This document shows positions 53,470-62,132 of a stretch of DNA of 64,000 bases, piece after piece. Numbering within the stretch: position 1 is the first letter of the stretch; each line of letters opens with the position of its first letter. Made by a program: the position numbers and the translations under genes. The stretch covers positions 62,001-126,000 of the forward strand of contig NZ_JBBYXI010000004.1 of the NCBI RefSeq assembly GCF_039655745.1, read 5' to 3'. The DNA comes from Hohaiivirga grylli (GTDB lineage Bacteria; Pseudomonadota; Alphaproteobacteria; Rhizobiales; Beijerinckiaceae). The notes under the pieces were generated by a model, which made no database searches, was not told the origin of the DNA, and worked only from the letters and a program-made list of their open reading frames with translations.

Positions 53470-54210
53470 ATGCATATGCTGGTATTTCGTTCGCTCGTTT
53501 TCAATCTGGCTTTTTATCTCAATATGGCTCTGTGGCTGGTTGTTGGCCTGCCATGCTTTGTTTTTCCACGCCGTAATCTTCAGAATCTGATGATTGCCTG
53601 GGCTGGTTCCAGCATGTGGCTGATGAAGGTTATTGTGGGCACACGTGTTGAAGCCCGAGGCCTTGAAAACCTTCAGCAGGGTGGTTTGCTGGTTGCATCC
53701 AAACACCAGTCTTTATGGGAAACATTTGCGCTGTTACCTTACTTCGATGACGCTGCCTTTGTGCTTAAAAGGGAGCTGTCATGGATCCCGCTTTTTGGTT
53801 GGTATATCCTGAAATCAAAGATGATACCGGTTGATCGGAATGGCACGATTTCTGCCATTAAAAGCCTGACGGCTAAGTCCAAAGAGGCTGTTGAAGAGGG
53901 GCGGCAGCTTATTATTTTTCCTGAAGGAACGCGTCGTGCACCCGGAGCTGAACCAAGCTATAAATCCGGTACAACCCATCTTTATAAACGTTTGGGCAAG
54001 CCGTGCCTTCCGGTGGCGCTGAATTCAGGCCTGTTCTGGCCCCGTCGCAAATTTCTGCGTTATCCCGGTACGATCGTTATCGAATTTCTGCCGATAATCC
54101 CGGCTGGGTTAAAGGCAGATGAGTTTGAGCAGCAGTTGCAAACCGGCATAGAGACATCTTCTAACCGCCTCTGGAAAGAGGGGCTGGAAGAGCGGGAACG
54201 TCTTCTCTAA
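53470..54210 (+). CDS. plsC: 1-acyl-sn-glycerol-3-phosphate acyltransferase
   Basis: The 246-residue membrane-associated enzyme makes phosphatidic acid from lysophosphatidic acid. Motif I reads KHQSLWE, an H-x4-E variant of the usual H-x4-D, and motif III is FPEGTRR. Other parts of the LPLAT domain are intact. An N-terminal hydrophobic segment anchors it. It ends by overlapping the last bases of the convergent chaC gene. Confidence 0.9.
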   Translation: MHMLVFRSLVFNLAFYLNMALWLVVGLPCFVFPRRNLQNLMIAWAGSSMWLMKVIVGTRVEARGLENLQQGGLLVASKHQSLWETFALLPYFDDAAFVLKRELSWIPLFGWYILKSKMIPVDRNGTISAIKSLTAKSKEAVEEGRQLIIFPEGTRRAPGAEPSYKSGTTHLYKRLGKPCLPVALNSGLFWPRRKFLRYPGTIVIEFLPIIPAGLKADEFEQQLQTGIETSSNRLWKEGLEERERLL

Positions 54211-54770
54211 AGATCAGCGACAAGCTGAGCCAGATCATGATCTTCTATGTCAATCTGACGAAGGTGCTCGTAGGTTGAGCGAACATATTCGCTGTTCGGG
54301 CCAGAGATACCATTTCCCTGTTTGATGAATGTGAGCTTTTCGGTGTTGCTTAAAGTGCCGGAATATTGTTTGTGGTCACGGTCAACAATATAAGCAAGCA
54401 CCTTAACCTCTTCACCTGACGCCAGTCTGGCAGGCAACCATCTTTCCAGATAAACACTGGTGACCTGCTCACGCTCGCGCAGGTAGGCGATTGTCTCTGT
54501 CCTGTTCTGAGCTTTGACCTTATAGGCGATACCGGTGCAGGAACCGCCATGATCAAGCCCAAGGACGAGGCCGGGTTTCTCCGGAGTTCCGCGATGGACA
54601 TGGGAAAGAATGCAGAAAGAACGGTGGAAATTCTCCAGCTGCGCAATATGTTTTTCAATGAATTCGAACCCTGGTCTCCACATCAGGGAACCATAACCAA
54701 ATACCCATAAATCATCCTGTTGTGAGGGTATTTCTGCTTCTTCTGTTTGATGCATTCCGGTTATGTCCAT
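54207..54770 (-). CDS. chaC: Gamma-glutamylcyclotransferase, ChaC family
   Basis: The 187-residue cytoplasmic enzyme degrades glutathione to 5-oxoproline and Cys-Gly. The substrate-binding loop YGSLMWRPGFEF is present, as is the RSFCILSHVHRGTPEKPGLV segment typical of ChaC. The catalytic glutamate is likely in LREREQVTSVY. No strong ribosome site separates the ATGs at 54770 and 54755. Its stop overlaps that of plsC. Confidence 0.91.
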   Translation of the reverse strand: MDITGMHQTEEAEIPSQQDDLWVFGYGSLMWRPGFEFIEKHIAQLENFHRSFCILSHVHRGTPEKPGLVLGLDHGGSCTGIAYKVKAQNRTETIAYLREREQVTSVYLERWLPARLASGEEVKVLAYIVDRDHKQYSGTLSNTEKLTFIKQGNGISGPNSEYVRSTYEHLRQIDIEDHDLAQLVADL

Positions 54771-54860
54771 TATGGTTCAGGGAAATTAAGGTCTAGCTCT
54801 TGTCCGTACTGTAATGATACTGACTGCTTTTAGCACAGCCTTTCAAAAGGGATATATGGA

Positions 54861-55895
54861 ATGCAGGTACAACCAGTTAAAAGAAAAGCAAGCAAGTTCT
54901 GGCTCTATGGCCCAACGGCTTTGCTAATCATTCTTGTTGCGGGCTGGTGTGGTGGCTGGTTTTATATGCGCGGGAAGGTTGAGGAAGCCACGCAGAATTT
55001 TCTAACAGTTGAGGCAATGCGTGGCCGGGTATGGGACTGCCCGAACCGGACAATTGGCGGGTTCCCTTTCCGCTTCGAAGTGAGTTGTGAGAGCTTTGCA
55101 TATACGGCCGGGAATACACGTGTCACCTTGGGGCCGACAAAGGTTGTTACTCAGGTTTATAATCCGCGCCATATGATTGTTGAAGCCACTGGGCCGATGG
55201 AATTTACAGACGGAAATGTTTCAGGCACCGGAAACTGGAAATCGCTTGAGGCCAGCATTTCTGGTTTAAACAAGGGTGGCTTTGAACGTATTGCTCTTGT
55301 TGCTGAGCAATCGAATGTCAGAATTTCCGGTTTGCCGGAAGTCGCTACTGTAGAGGCTTCTTCCAATAACAGTGAGATTCACATTCGTCTGGCTCCGGAT
55401 AACAATCCGGTCATGCAGTCGTTTGATGTTGCCATCAATGTGTCTGGTGCAGTGATACCGCTTATGAATGCGCGTATGGGAGACGATGCACCGCTTGATG
55501 TTGATGCACTGGCAACCTTCGTCAACTTTCCCAAACTGCGAGGGGGAGAGCCTGCTAATGTCATTCTTGAGATGTGGCGCGTTGTTGGCGGTTCTGTAAA
55601 ACTCCAGAAGCTTGATACCCGTAAAGGTCTCCGCATCCTGAATGTGCAGGCTGAGCTGGGACTGGATGAAGAGCATCGCCTGAAAGGATCAGTTGATATT
55701 GCGCAGGCAAATTATTCTGATCTGATGGCGCGTCTGACATCCGGTAATCAGGAACCACGCCCGCTGCAACCGCTGCCAGCCGATGCGGCTAAAACAGCTG
55801 TTGTTGCACTTCCCAAAGTTGTGCTGACGAACGGGCGTATTCGTATTGGTGGAATGTTTGATGTGCCGAAAGTAAGACTGGCGCCGCTTTACTGA
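54861..55895 (+). CDS. DUF2125 family protein
   Basis: The 344-residue protein has an N-terminal membrane anchor (about 14-36) and a large exported domain of the DUF2125 family, which is largely limited to Alphaproteobacteria. The typical beginning of the domain, CPNRTIGGFPFRFEVSC, is seen. Function is unknown; the fold is probably related to envelope lipid-handling beta-strand proteins, which is only a guess. Its end overlaps the end of the convergent tyrC by seven bases. Confidence 0.85.
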   Translation: MQVQPVKRKASKFWLYGPTALLIILVAGWCGGWFYMRGKVEEATQNFLTVEAMRGRVWDCPNRTIGGFPFRFEVSCESFAYTAGNTRVTLGPTKVVTQVYNPRHMIVEATGPMEFTDGNVSGTGNWKSLEASISGLNKGGFERIALVAEQSNVRISGLPEVATVEASSNNSEIHIRLAPDNNPVMQSFDVAINVSGAVIPLMNARMGDDAPLDVDALATFVNFPKLRGGEPANVILEMWRVVGGSVKLQKLDTRKGLRILNVQAELGLDEEHRLKGSVDIAQANYSDLMARLTSGNQEPRPLQPLPADAAKTAVVALPKVVLTNGRIRIGGMFDVPKVRLAPLY

Positions 55896-56830
55896 CGTCG
55901 TCCGAAGTTTGGCTCGTCGGTTTCCTGACCATGGGTGATGATGTTCCGGCGGATGGTGCGTGTCTTTGAAAAAAGCTCAAAGAGTGCATCACCATCACCA
56001 TTCCGGATGGCACGGGTCAGGACGGCAATGTCTTCATTGAAACGTCCGAGCATTTCAAGCACAGCTTCCCTGTTATTCAGGAAGACGTCACGCCACATGG
56101 TTGGGTCGGATGCCGCAATACGTGTGAAGTCACGGAAACCACCCGCTGAGAATTTGATAACTTCCGACTGGGTTACCTTTTCGAGATCGGCGGCTGTTCC
56201 GACGATATTATAAGCGATCAGGTGAGGGACATGGCTTGTGATTGCCAGCACGAGATCATGATGCTGTGGTTCCATGATCTCGACATTGGAGCCGAAAGAC
56301 TCCCAGAGGGTCCGCATTTTCTCAACCAGAGCCTGATCTGTACCATCTGTTGGTGTCAGAATGCTCCAGCGATTGTTGAACAATGTTGAAAAACCGGCAT
56401 CTGGCCCTGAGTATTCCGTACCGGCAACAGGATGCGCTGGAATGAAATGAACGCCTTTGGGAAGATGAGGGGCGACCTGACGGATAACAGACGCTTTTGT
56501 TGAACCGACGTCTGAAACAATTGCACCTGATTTCAGGTGGGCTGCCATTGCTTCGGCAACAGTGCCCATTGCACCAACCGGAACACATAGAATAACTAGA
56601 TCTGCGTCCCTCACACCTGAAGCAATGTCGGTTGTCTGCGTATCTGCAATTTTGAGAGCGGCAACGCGATCAATAACCTGCTGGCTTCCATCAACGACAG
56701 TAATATGCTTTGCGGCATTCTGCTGCTTAACAGCTCTGACAATGGACGAACCAATGAGGCCCGCACCAACAATAGTGATGTGATCAAAAAGCGGTTGTGC
56801 CAGAGGAGTAGGCAAAGTCGTATTAGGCAC
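55889..56830 (-). CDS. tyrC: Prephenate/arogenate dehydrogenase
   Basis: The 313-residue enzyme oxidatively decarboxylates prephenate or arogenate in tyrosine synthesis. It has an N-terminal Rossmann fold (IVGAGLIGSSIVRAV) and a helical C-terminal domain with the catalytic-site motifs HPVAGTEYSG and TSHVPHLIAY. A GTG start at 56830 follows GAGAT. It follows hisC by 15 bases and lies downstream of the chorismate mutase gene, the usual alphaproteobacterial aromatic cluster. Confidence 0.92.
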   Translation of the reverse strand: MPNTTLPTPLAQPLFDHITIVGAGLIGSSIVRAVKQQNAAKHITVVDGSQQVIDRVAALKIADTQTTDIASGVRDADLVILCVPVGAMGTVAEAMAAHLKSGAIVSDVGSTKASVIRQVAPHLPKGVHFIPAHPVAGTEYSGPDAGFSTLFNNRWSILTPTDGTDQALVEKMRTLWESFGSNVEIMEPQHHDLVLAITSHVPHLIAYNIVGTAADLEKVTQSEVIKFSAGGFRDFTRIAASDPTMWRDVFLNNREAVLEMLGRFNEDIAVLTRAIRNGDGDALFELFSKTRTIRRNIITHGQETDEPNFGRRQ

Positions 56831-56845
56831 GGTTATCTCTATCTC

Positions 56846-57940
56846 TCAGCTTGCCAGAAATTCTTTCAGGGCAGCGATAACAAGAAGGTTCGCTTCTTCT
56901 GTTCCAATGGTCAGGCGTAGGGCATTCGGGAAGCCGTATCCTGTGACACGGCGTAGAATCAATCCGCGTGAAGACAGGAAAGTATCCGCTTCTGCAGCGC
57001 CTTTGCCGGGTGTCTCAGGGAAGTGAATTAAAACAAAATTTGTGACACTTGGGGTAACCTGAAGGCCAAGCTTTGTAAGTTCTTCAGTGAGCCATAGAAG
57101 CCACTTGTTATTATGTTCCGATGTTTTGGCAACATGCTCTTCATCTTTGATGGAGGCAATACCGGCAGCCATGGCGACACCATTGACGTTGAATGGACCA
57201 CGGGCACGGTTAAGTGCATCAATGATACTTGCCGGGCCAACCATCCAGCCAAGGCGTAAGTTTGCGAGGCCATAAATCTTTGAAAATGTACGTGTCATCA
57301 CGACATTCTCACTGGTGGCGACCAGTTCAAGGCCTGCGGAATAATCATTATTCCGGACATATTCAGCGTAGGCTGCATCAAGAACCAGAATTGTTGTTGG
57401 TGGTAGAGCTGCCTGTAATCTCTTCACTTCATCAAATGGCAGATATGTGCCGGTAGGATTAGCAGGGTTGGCAATATAAATCAGCTTTGTCTTGCTGTTA
57501 ACTTTTGCAAGAATGGCATCAATATCGACGCGGCAATCTTTCTCCGGAACTGTAACAGGCGTTCCACCCGCGGAAAGAACAGCTATCTTGTAAACAAGGA
57601 AGCCATGTTCTGTGATGATCGCTTCATCACCTTTTTCCAGATAGGTATGGGCGAGAAGTGTCAGGAGCTCGTCAGAACCATTTGAGCAGATGATCCGCTC
57701 AGGGTCGAGGCCAAACTTTGCTGCAATGCTCTGCCGCAGTTTTGTGCTGCTGCCATCCGGATAGAATTCAAGCCCTCTCAGGGCTTTCTGGGCAGCTTCA
57801 ATAGCAGCATGAGATGGGCCCAATGGGGTCTCATTTGAAGACAGTTTAAAGACCTTGCCACCACCTGTTGCCGCGCTTTTGCCGGGCACATAGGCATCAA
57901 TTTGCATAATGCTTGGGCGGGGTTGAGGGTGTACTGTCAT
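56846..57940 (-). CDS. hisC: Histidinol-phosphate/aromatic aminotransferase HisC
   Basis: The 364-residue PLP aminotransferase carries the HisC signature with the PLP lysine in TRTFSKIYGLANLRLGWM. The N-terminus RPSIMQIDAYVPGKSA is characteristic. Placed between chorismate mutase and tyrC, it probably serves both histidine and aromatic amino acid synthesis, as many such HisC paralogues do. It is cotranscribed with both. Confidence 0.93.
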   Translation of the reverse strand: MTVHPQPRPSIMQIDAYVPGKSAATGGGKVFKLSSNETPLGPSHAAIEAAQKALRGLEFYPDGSSTKLRQSIAAKFGLDPERIICSNGSDELLTLLAHTYLEKGDEAIITEHGFLVYKIAVLSAGGTPVTVPEKDCRVDIDAILAKVNSKTKLIYIANPANPTGTYLPFDEVKRLQAALPPTTILVLDAAYAEYVRNNDYSAGLELVATSENVVMTRTFSKIYGLANLRLGWMVGPASIIDALNRARGPFNVNGVAMAAGIASIKDEEHVAKTSEHNNKWLLWLTEELTKLGLQVTPSVTNFVLIHFPETPGKGAAEADTFLSSRGLILRRVTGYGFPNALRLTIGTEEANLLVIAALKEFLAS

Positions 57941-58012
57941 GTCGGAGCCTATTCCTGCGCTTGAATAATCGGGTATTTATTAAACCCATAAACCTTTAAA
58001 TGGAATGAAAAT

Positions 58013-58849
58013 CTACTCACCTACATGGTGAAAGCGTTCGGCGTGGCTGCCAATTTCGATAAGCTCCGGCATTCCACCATCTGCGCCACATTCTTCGCGG
58101 ATACGTTCTGGTGAAATATTGCCCGGTGCTGCCAGAAGAACAGACAGGCCATTATTGTCTGCCGCACTGGCAATAACCTCACCACCAAAGCTGGCGATCT
58201 TGGCATAATCCTGTGCCCGCCAACGCTCAAAACGTGCGGAGTACAAAATAACATCTCGGACAGCGGCATCTGTCAGAGGTTTTGAAATGACAAACACAGG
58301 TGTTCCGGCAGGATGATCGGGCCGTTCAATCATTGGCAGGCGCGAGATAATCTTGGGAGAGTTCTCTGAGGTAAGAAGGCGCCACCATGCACCTGATGAA
58401 ACACCCTGATCCAGCCGGAAGATGCCGAGGTCCCCCCGAGACTCAGCAACTGCTGAAATAACGGCAGTCGCACTTGGATGGGTATGATAGGGAACCGTAA
58501 AGCCAAAATGGAAACGCGCTGAATCACGCATCAGGTCATCACCGCCTGAGATATCAGCGTGTACAGAAAAGGGTGCCTGTACGTAGGTGAAGGTTGCGAT
58601 GATGACGCGCCATATACCTTCAACCGTATCAAGGGGTAGAAGGCCCTTATGACGCTCTGCAATTGCGCGCATCATTGAAGCTTCACGACCGGGGCGGAAA
58701 GCTGAGCCGGATTCAGAGGTTTTCTTGACCTGTATGAGGGTGTCAATAATCTGGCCGCGCTGCATCAGAAGCTGATGCATCTCATGGTCAATCCGATCAA
58801 TTTCATTGCGTAGATCGGTAAGGCTGAGCTTGGCGGGTGTATCTGACAT
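58013..58849 (-). CDS. Chorismate mutase with C-terminal domain of unknown role
   Basis: The 278-residue protein has an AroQ-class chorismate mutase domain at residues 5-95 (LRNEIDRIDHEMHQLLMQRG, then FRPGREASMM), which converts chorismate to prephenate. The C-terminal part (about 100-278) is not a standard prephenate dehydratase, since its usual catalytic motif is missing. It does contain ESRGDLGIFRL and DNNGLSVLLAAPG, reminiscent of a decayed dehydratase-like or binding fold. It starts the hisC-tyrC operon. An ATG at 58849 is chosen over the GTG at 58852. Confidence 0.88.
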   Translation of the reverse strand: MSDTPAKLSLTDLRNEIDRIDHEMHQLLMQRGQIIDTLIQVKKTSESGSAFRPGREASMMRAIAERHKGLLPLDTVEGIWRVIIATFTYVQAPFSVHADISGGDDLMRDSARFHFGFTVPYHTHPSATAVISAVAESRGDLGIFRLDQGVSSGAWWRLLTSENSPKIISRLPMIERPDHPAGTPVFVISKPLTDAAVRDVILYSARFERWRAQDYAKIASFGGEVIASAADNNGLSVLLAAPGNISPERIREECGADGGMPELIEIGSHAERFHHVGE

Positions 58850-59016
58850 CACTGTGTTCCGTAGTTTACCTTTGGCACCTATGGGCCATTGTATTTACTT
58901 TTAATATAAGCGGTTTTCTTTGTAAGCTGATTAAAAGTGAAATGCCACCGGTTTAATAAAATCATCAAAAAGGAATAGTTCTGATTGACGGATTTGTCCG
59001 CCTCAAATAACAATGT

Positions 59017-59032
59017 GTTCTGAATACAGAAC
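59017..59032 (+). repeat. Inverted repeat directly upstream of metX
   Basis: GTTCTG-AATA-CAGAAC is a perfect 16-bp palindrome three bases before the first possible metX ATG. It could be an operator or an mRNA hairpin covering the translation start. No SAM-II riboswitch pattern was recognised in the 58853-59035 spacer. Confidence 0.5.
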
Positions 59033-59053
59033 GAAATGATTGTGTTGAGGCAG

Positions 59054-60223
59054 ATGGTGGCCATAACAAAGAAACTGGAACAGGTTATTCAGGCTAATGA
59101 TCCTGAAAGCCTTGTCGCGCAGTTTGGTGCGGATGAACCACTTTGTACGGATGCCGGGGTTGAAATCGCGCCCTGGCAGATTGCCTATCAGACGTACGGC
59201 ACACTGAATGAAGATCGTTCCAATGCAATTCTGGTCTGTCATGCCCTGACGGGTGACCAGCATGTTGCGAACCTTAATCCTGTTACCGGGAAGCCTGGCT
59301 GGTGGGAAGTTATGATCGGGCCTGGACGTCCGATTGATACTGATCGTTTCTTTGTGATCTGCTCCAATATTATTGGTGGGTGTATGGGCTCAACAGGCCC
59401 GGCTTCAATTAACCCTGAAACCGATAAACCTTGGGGGGTAGATTTTCCCCTTGTCACAATCCGCGATATTGTGCGTGCGCAAAAAATGCTGATTGATCGT
59501 CTCGGCATCGATTCACTTTTCTGTGTGATAGGTGGCTCAATGGGCGGTATGCAGGTCCTGCAATGGGCAGTCAGTTATCCGGATAAAGTTTTCTCGGCGA
59601 TCCCGATTGCGACAACAGCCAGACATTCCGCTCAGAATATTGCTTTTGATGAAGTGGGTCGTCAGGCCATTATGGCTGACCCGGATTGGCGAGAAGGTCG
59701 TTATCTCGAAGAAGGTGTACGCCCTGCCAAAGGGCTCGCCGTTGCCCGGATGGCGGCACATATCACCTATCTCTCTGAGACAGCTTTGCATAACAAGTTT
59801 GGTCGCCGCCTTCAGAATCGTACAGACAAGACGTTCTCGTTCGAGGCTGATTTCCAGATCGAAAGTTATTTGCGCTATCAAGGCCAGAGCTTCGTTGAGC
59901 GGTTTGATCCAAACTCCTATCTCTATGTCACACGCGCCATGGACTATTTTGATCTGGCTTCCGAACATGATGGCATACTGGCAAAAGCCTTTTTAGGCTC
60001 GCGAACACGCTTTTGTGTCATCTCATTTACATCAGACTGGCTGTTCCCCACACGTGACTCACGGGCTGTTGTGCATGCGCTGAATGCAGCGGGTGCATCT
60101 GTCGCTTTCATGGAAATTGAGAGCGATAAGGGACATGATGCCTTCCTGCTTGATGAGCCGGAAATGTTCAAGGCAGTCACAGGTTTCGTTGAAGCCAGTG
60201 CCAAAGCCCGGGGGATTGCATGA
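59054..60223 (+). CDS. metX: Homoserine O-acetyltransferase MetX
   Basis: The 389-residue alpha/beta hydrolase-fold enzyme acetylates (or succinylates) homoserine in methionine synthesis. The nucleophile is in GGSMGGMQVLQW, and the catalytic Asp and His are in SDWLFPTRDS and SDKGHDAFLL. The exact start is uncertain: ATGs at 59036 and 59054 and a GTG at 59057 are in frame. GAGG lies six bases before the GTG. It overlaps metW by ATGA, the normal MetXW arrangement. Confidence 0.95.
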   Translation: MVAITKKLEQVIQANDPESLVAQFGADEPLCTDAGVEIAPWQIAYQTYGTLNEDRSNAILVCHALTGDQHVANLNPVTGKPGWWEVMIGPGRPIDTDRFFVICSNIIGGCMGSTGPASINPETDKPWGVDFPLVTIRDIVRAQKMLIDRLGIDSLFCVIGGSMGGMQVLQWAVSYPDKVFSAIPIATTARHSAQNIAFDEVGRQAIMADPDWREGRYLEEGVRPAKGLAVARMAAHITYLSETALHNKFGRRLQNRTDKTFSFEADFQIESYLRYQGQSFVERFDPNSYLYVTRAMDYFDLASEHDGILAKAFLGSRTRFCVISFTSDWLFPTRDSRAVVHALNAAGASVAFMEIESDKGHDAFLLDEPEMFKAVTGFVEASAKARGIA

Positions 60224-60876
60224 GGAGTTCAGAAATAAAAGAGCTTGTTGCCCCACGGGGTAGCGATGGTGTCCGCCTTGATTTCCGTCTGCTTGGCAAT
60301 ATGGTCTCTCCGGGAGCACGCGTGCTCGACGTTGGCTGTGGTAACGGTGAGCTGTTGGCCTTTTTACGGGATACACGACAGGTTGACGGACGTGGCATTG
60401 AACTGTCGCGTGAGGGCGTCTCGGCCTGCATGGCACAGGGCCTGTCAGTCATTCAGGGTGATGCCGATATTGATCTGGCTGATTACCCGACGGATGCTTT
60501 TGATTATGTCATTCTCTCACAGACCATACAGGCAACCTACCAACCGAAGGTGGTGCTGGAGCATCTCCTGAGAATTGGTCGCCGGGTCATCGTCTCGGTT
60601 CCGAACTTTGGTTACTGGAAAGTCCGGCTGCATCTTGCGCTGTTTGGGCGGATGCCGATGTCCAAGAGCTTGCCTTACTCATGGTATGACACACCCAATA
60701 TTCACTTCTGCACTATCCGTGACTTCATCAATCTGTGTGATGAAGTCGGAGCTGAAATGGAACGGGCAGAAGCTCTGCACGCCAATGGTAAGCCCATGCG
60801 TTTCAGCCTGCCCTGGTGGGTGTGGAATATGTTTGGCGAGCAGGGCATGTTTCTTCTGCGGCGCAAGGACAGATAA
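60220..60876 (+). CDS. metW: Methionine biosynthesis protein MetW
   Basis: The 218-residue SAM-methyltransferase-fold protein has motif I VLDVGCGNGELLAFL and the MetW-specific VSVPNFGYWKVRLHLALFGR and SLPYSWYDTPNIHFCT. MetW associates with and activates MetX in several Proteobacteria. It overlaps metX by four bases. Its stop directly abuts the stop of the convergent xerD. Confidence 0.95.
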   Translation: MRSSEIKELVAPRGSDGVRLDFRLLGNMVSPGARVLDVGCGNGELLAFLRDTRQVDGRGIELSREGVSACMAQGLSVIQGDADIDLADYPTDAFDYVILSQTIQATYQPKVVLEHLLRIGRRVIVSVPNFGYWKVRLHLALFGRMPMSKSLPYSWYDTPNIHFCTIRDFINLCDEVGAEMERAEALHANGKPMRFSLPWWVWNMFGEQGMFLLRRKDR

Positions 60877-61809
60877 CTAATTACCTGATCCCATCGGGTG
60901 CAGATCCCGGACCATGCTCTTCAGGCGTTCATCCAGAACATGGGTATAGATCTGGGTTGTACTGATGCTGGCGTGGCCAAGCAGTTCCTGTACGACCCGT
61001 AAATCAGCCCCATTCTGTAAAAGATGACTGGCGAAGGCGTGGCGTAAAACGTGCGGCGAGATATGGTCGCCACGAATACCTGCGGCTCCCGCTAATGCTT
61101 TTAAGTCACGTGCAAAAGCCTGCCGGGTCATATGTCCGCTCTCACTATCTGACGGAAAAAGCCATGACGGGCTATCACGGCGGCTGGTTTCCAGCATCTC
61201 AACATAGTGGGTCATTGACTGACGGGCACTGTCTGTCAGAGGCACCAGTCGTTCTTTATTACCTTTGCCCCGAACAACCAAAAATTTCTCACGGGTTCTG
61301 GCCGCAGATTTTGGTAGTGAAACAAGTTCTGTAACACGCAGACCAGTGGCATAGAGAAGTTCGAGCAAACAGTGCATACGGGCATTTTTAAGCCGTTCGA
61401 ACGGGGAGGTATCCTCTGTCTTACCGGCATATTCCTGTGCGAGATCAAGGAGACGTGTCACATCTTCAACTGACAGAACTTTAGGTGTGGCCTGATGGGT
61501 TTTCGGAGCATCAACTGCAGCACTTGGATCTTGCTTGGCATAGCCTTCGACATAAAGAAATTTATGGAACTGCCGGACGGCTGACAGGTGACGGGCCGCT
61601 GATGAAGCCTTTAAGCCTTTACCTTCAAGAGAGTTAAGGAATTCACGAATATCCTTCGGGTCTGTTTTTTCAAGTTTGACACCATTGTCGATCTGGAAAT
61701 CGAGATAAGATTCAAGATCGCGTCTATATGCGGCAAGTGTATTTTCAGCGGCGCCGCGTTCGGCGGCCAGCATATCCAGAAACAGATTTAAAAGACGGGT
61801 GGGGTTCAT
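60877..61809 (-). CDS. xerD: Tyrosine recombinase XerD
   Basis: The 310-residue site-specific recombinase resolves chromosome dimers at dif with XerC. It has the N-terminal SAM-like core-binding domain (about 1-95) and the catalytic residues Arg (ATGLRVTELVSL), Lys (VVRGKGNKERLVPL), HxxR (HVLRHAFASHLLQNG), His (LLGHASISTTQIY) and the tyrosine in the last motif. Length fits XerD, not a phage integrase. Its ATG overlaps the stop of a 48-codon upstream gene by ATGA. Confidence 0.95.
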   Translation of the reverse strand: MNPTRLLNLFLDMLAAERGAAENTLAAYRRDLESYLDFQIDNGVKLEKTDPKDIREFLNSLEGKGLKASSAARHLSAVRQFHKFLYVEGYAKQDPSAAVDAPKTHQATPKVLSVEDVTRLLDLAQEYAGKTEDTSPFERLKNARMHCLLELLYATGLRVTELVSLPKSAARTREKFLVVRGKGNKERLVPLTDSARQSMTHYVEMLETSRRDSPSWLFPSDSESGHMTRQAFARDLKALAGAAGIRGDHISPHVLRHAFASHLLQNGADLRVVQELLGHASISTTQIYTHVLDERLKSMVRDLHPMGSGN

Positions 61810-61952
61810 TGTGTATTCTGATTTCGTTCTATTACCGGAATTGAGATTGTGCGTTGCTGAGGTTCAACAAATGTTGCAAGCGCATATATGACAGCGAATA
61901 CCGCGATCGCGATAATAGCAAGAATAACCAGTAATCTGCTTAATGTAGGCAT
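61806..61952 (-). CDS. 48-residue single-pass membrane protein upstream of xerD
   Basis: The open frame begins MPTLSRLLVILAIIAIAVFA, continues as one transmembrane helix (about 6-28) and has a short tail with the motif ATFVEPQQRTISIPV. The tail resembles a conserved small alphaproteobacterial protein with VEP-x-x-R-x-I-x-V-x-IP that is usually annotated hypothetical. It overlaps xerD by four bases (ATGA), showing translational coupling and supporting it as a real gene. Its function is unknown. Confidence 0.75.
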   Translation of the reverse strand: MPTLSRLLVILAIIAIAVFAVIYALATFVEPQQRTISIPVIERNQNTQ

Positions 61953-62020
61953 GGCATTCCGCGCTCAGATTTCCTAATTTATAACTCTCATAAAGCAGGA
62001 AAGTTTACCGATCATGAAAC

Positions 62021-62056
62021 AATGCCCCCATCAAAAGACGAAATGGGGCATTTTCC
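62021..62056. other. Terminator-like hairpin between divergent genes
   Basis: AATGCCCC near 62021 pairs with GGGGCATTTT near 62045-62054 around a loop of about 16 bases. It lies between the divergent xerD unit and aroK, where no gene is known to end. Confidence 0.4.
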
Positions 62057-62132
62057 AATTCAAACTGTAAGCAAAATGCTTTAGTGACATGTTGTGCTTC
62101 GCGGTTCACGTGGGGCGCTTTGGGATAGGTTT

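Noticed and set aside
58853..59035. SAM-II riboswitch upstream of metX
   Set aside because: The conserved pairing and core of that class could not be traced in the spacer; only the short palindrome at 59017 stands out.
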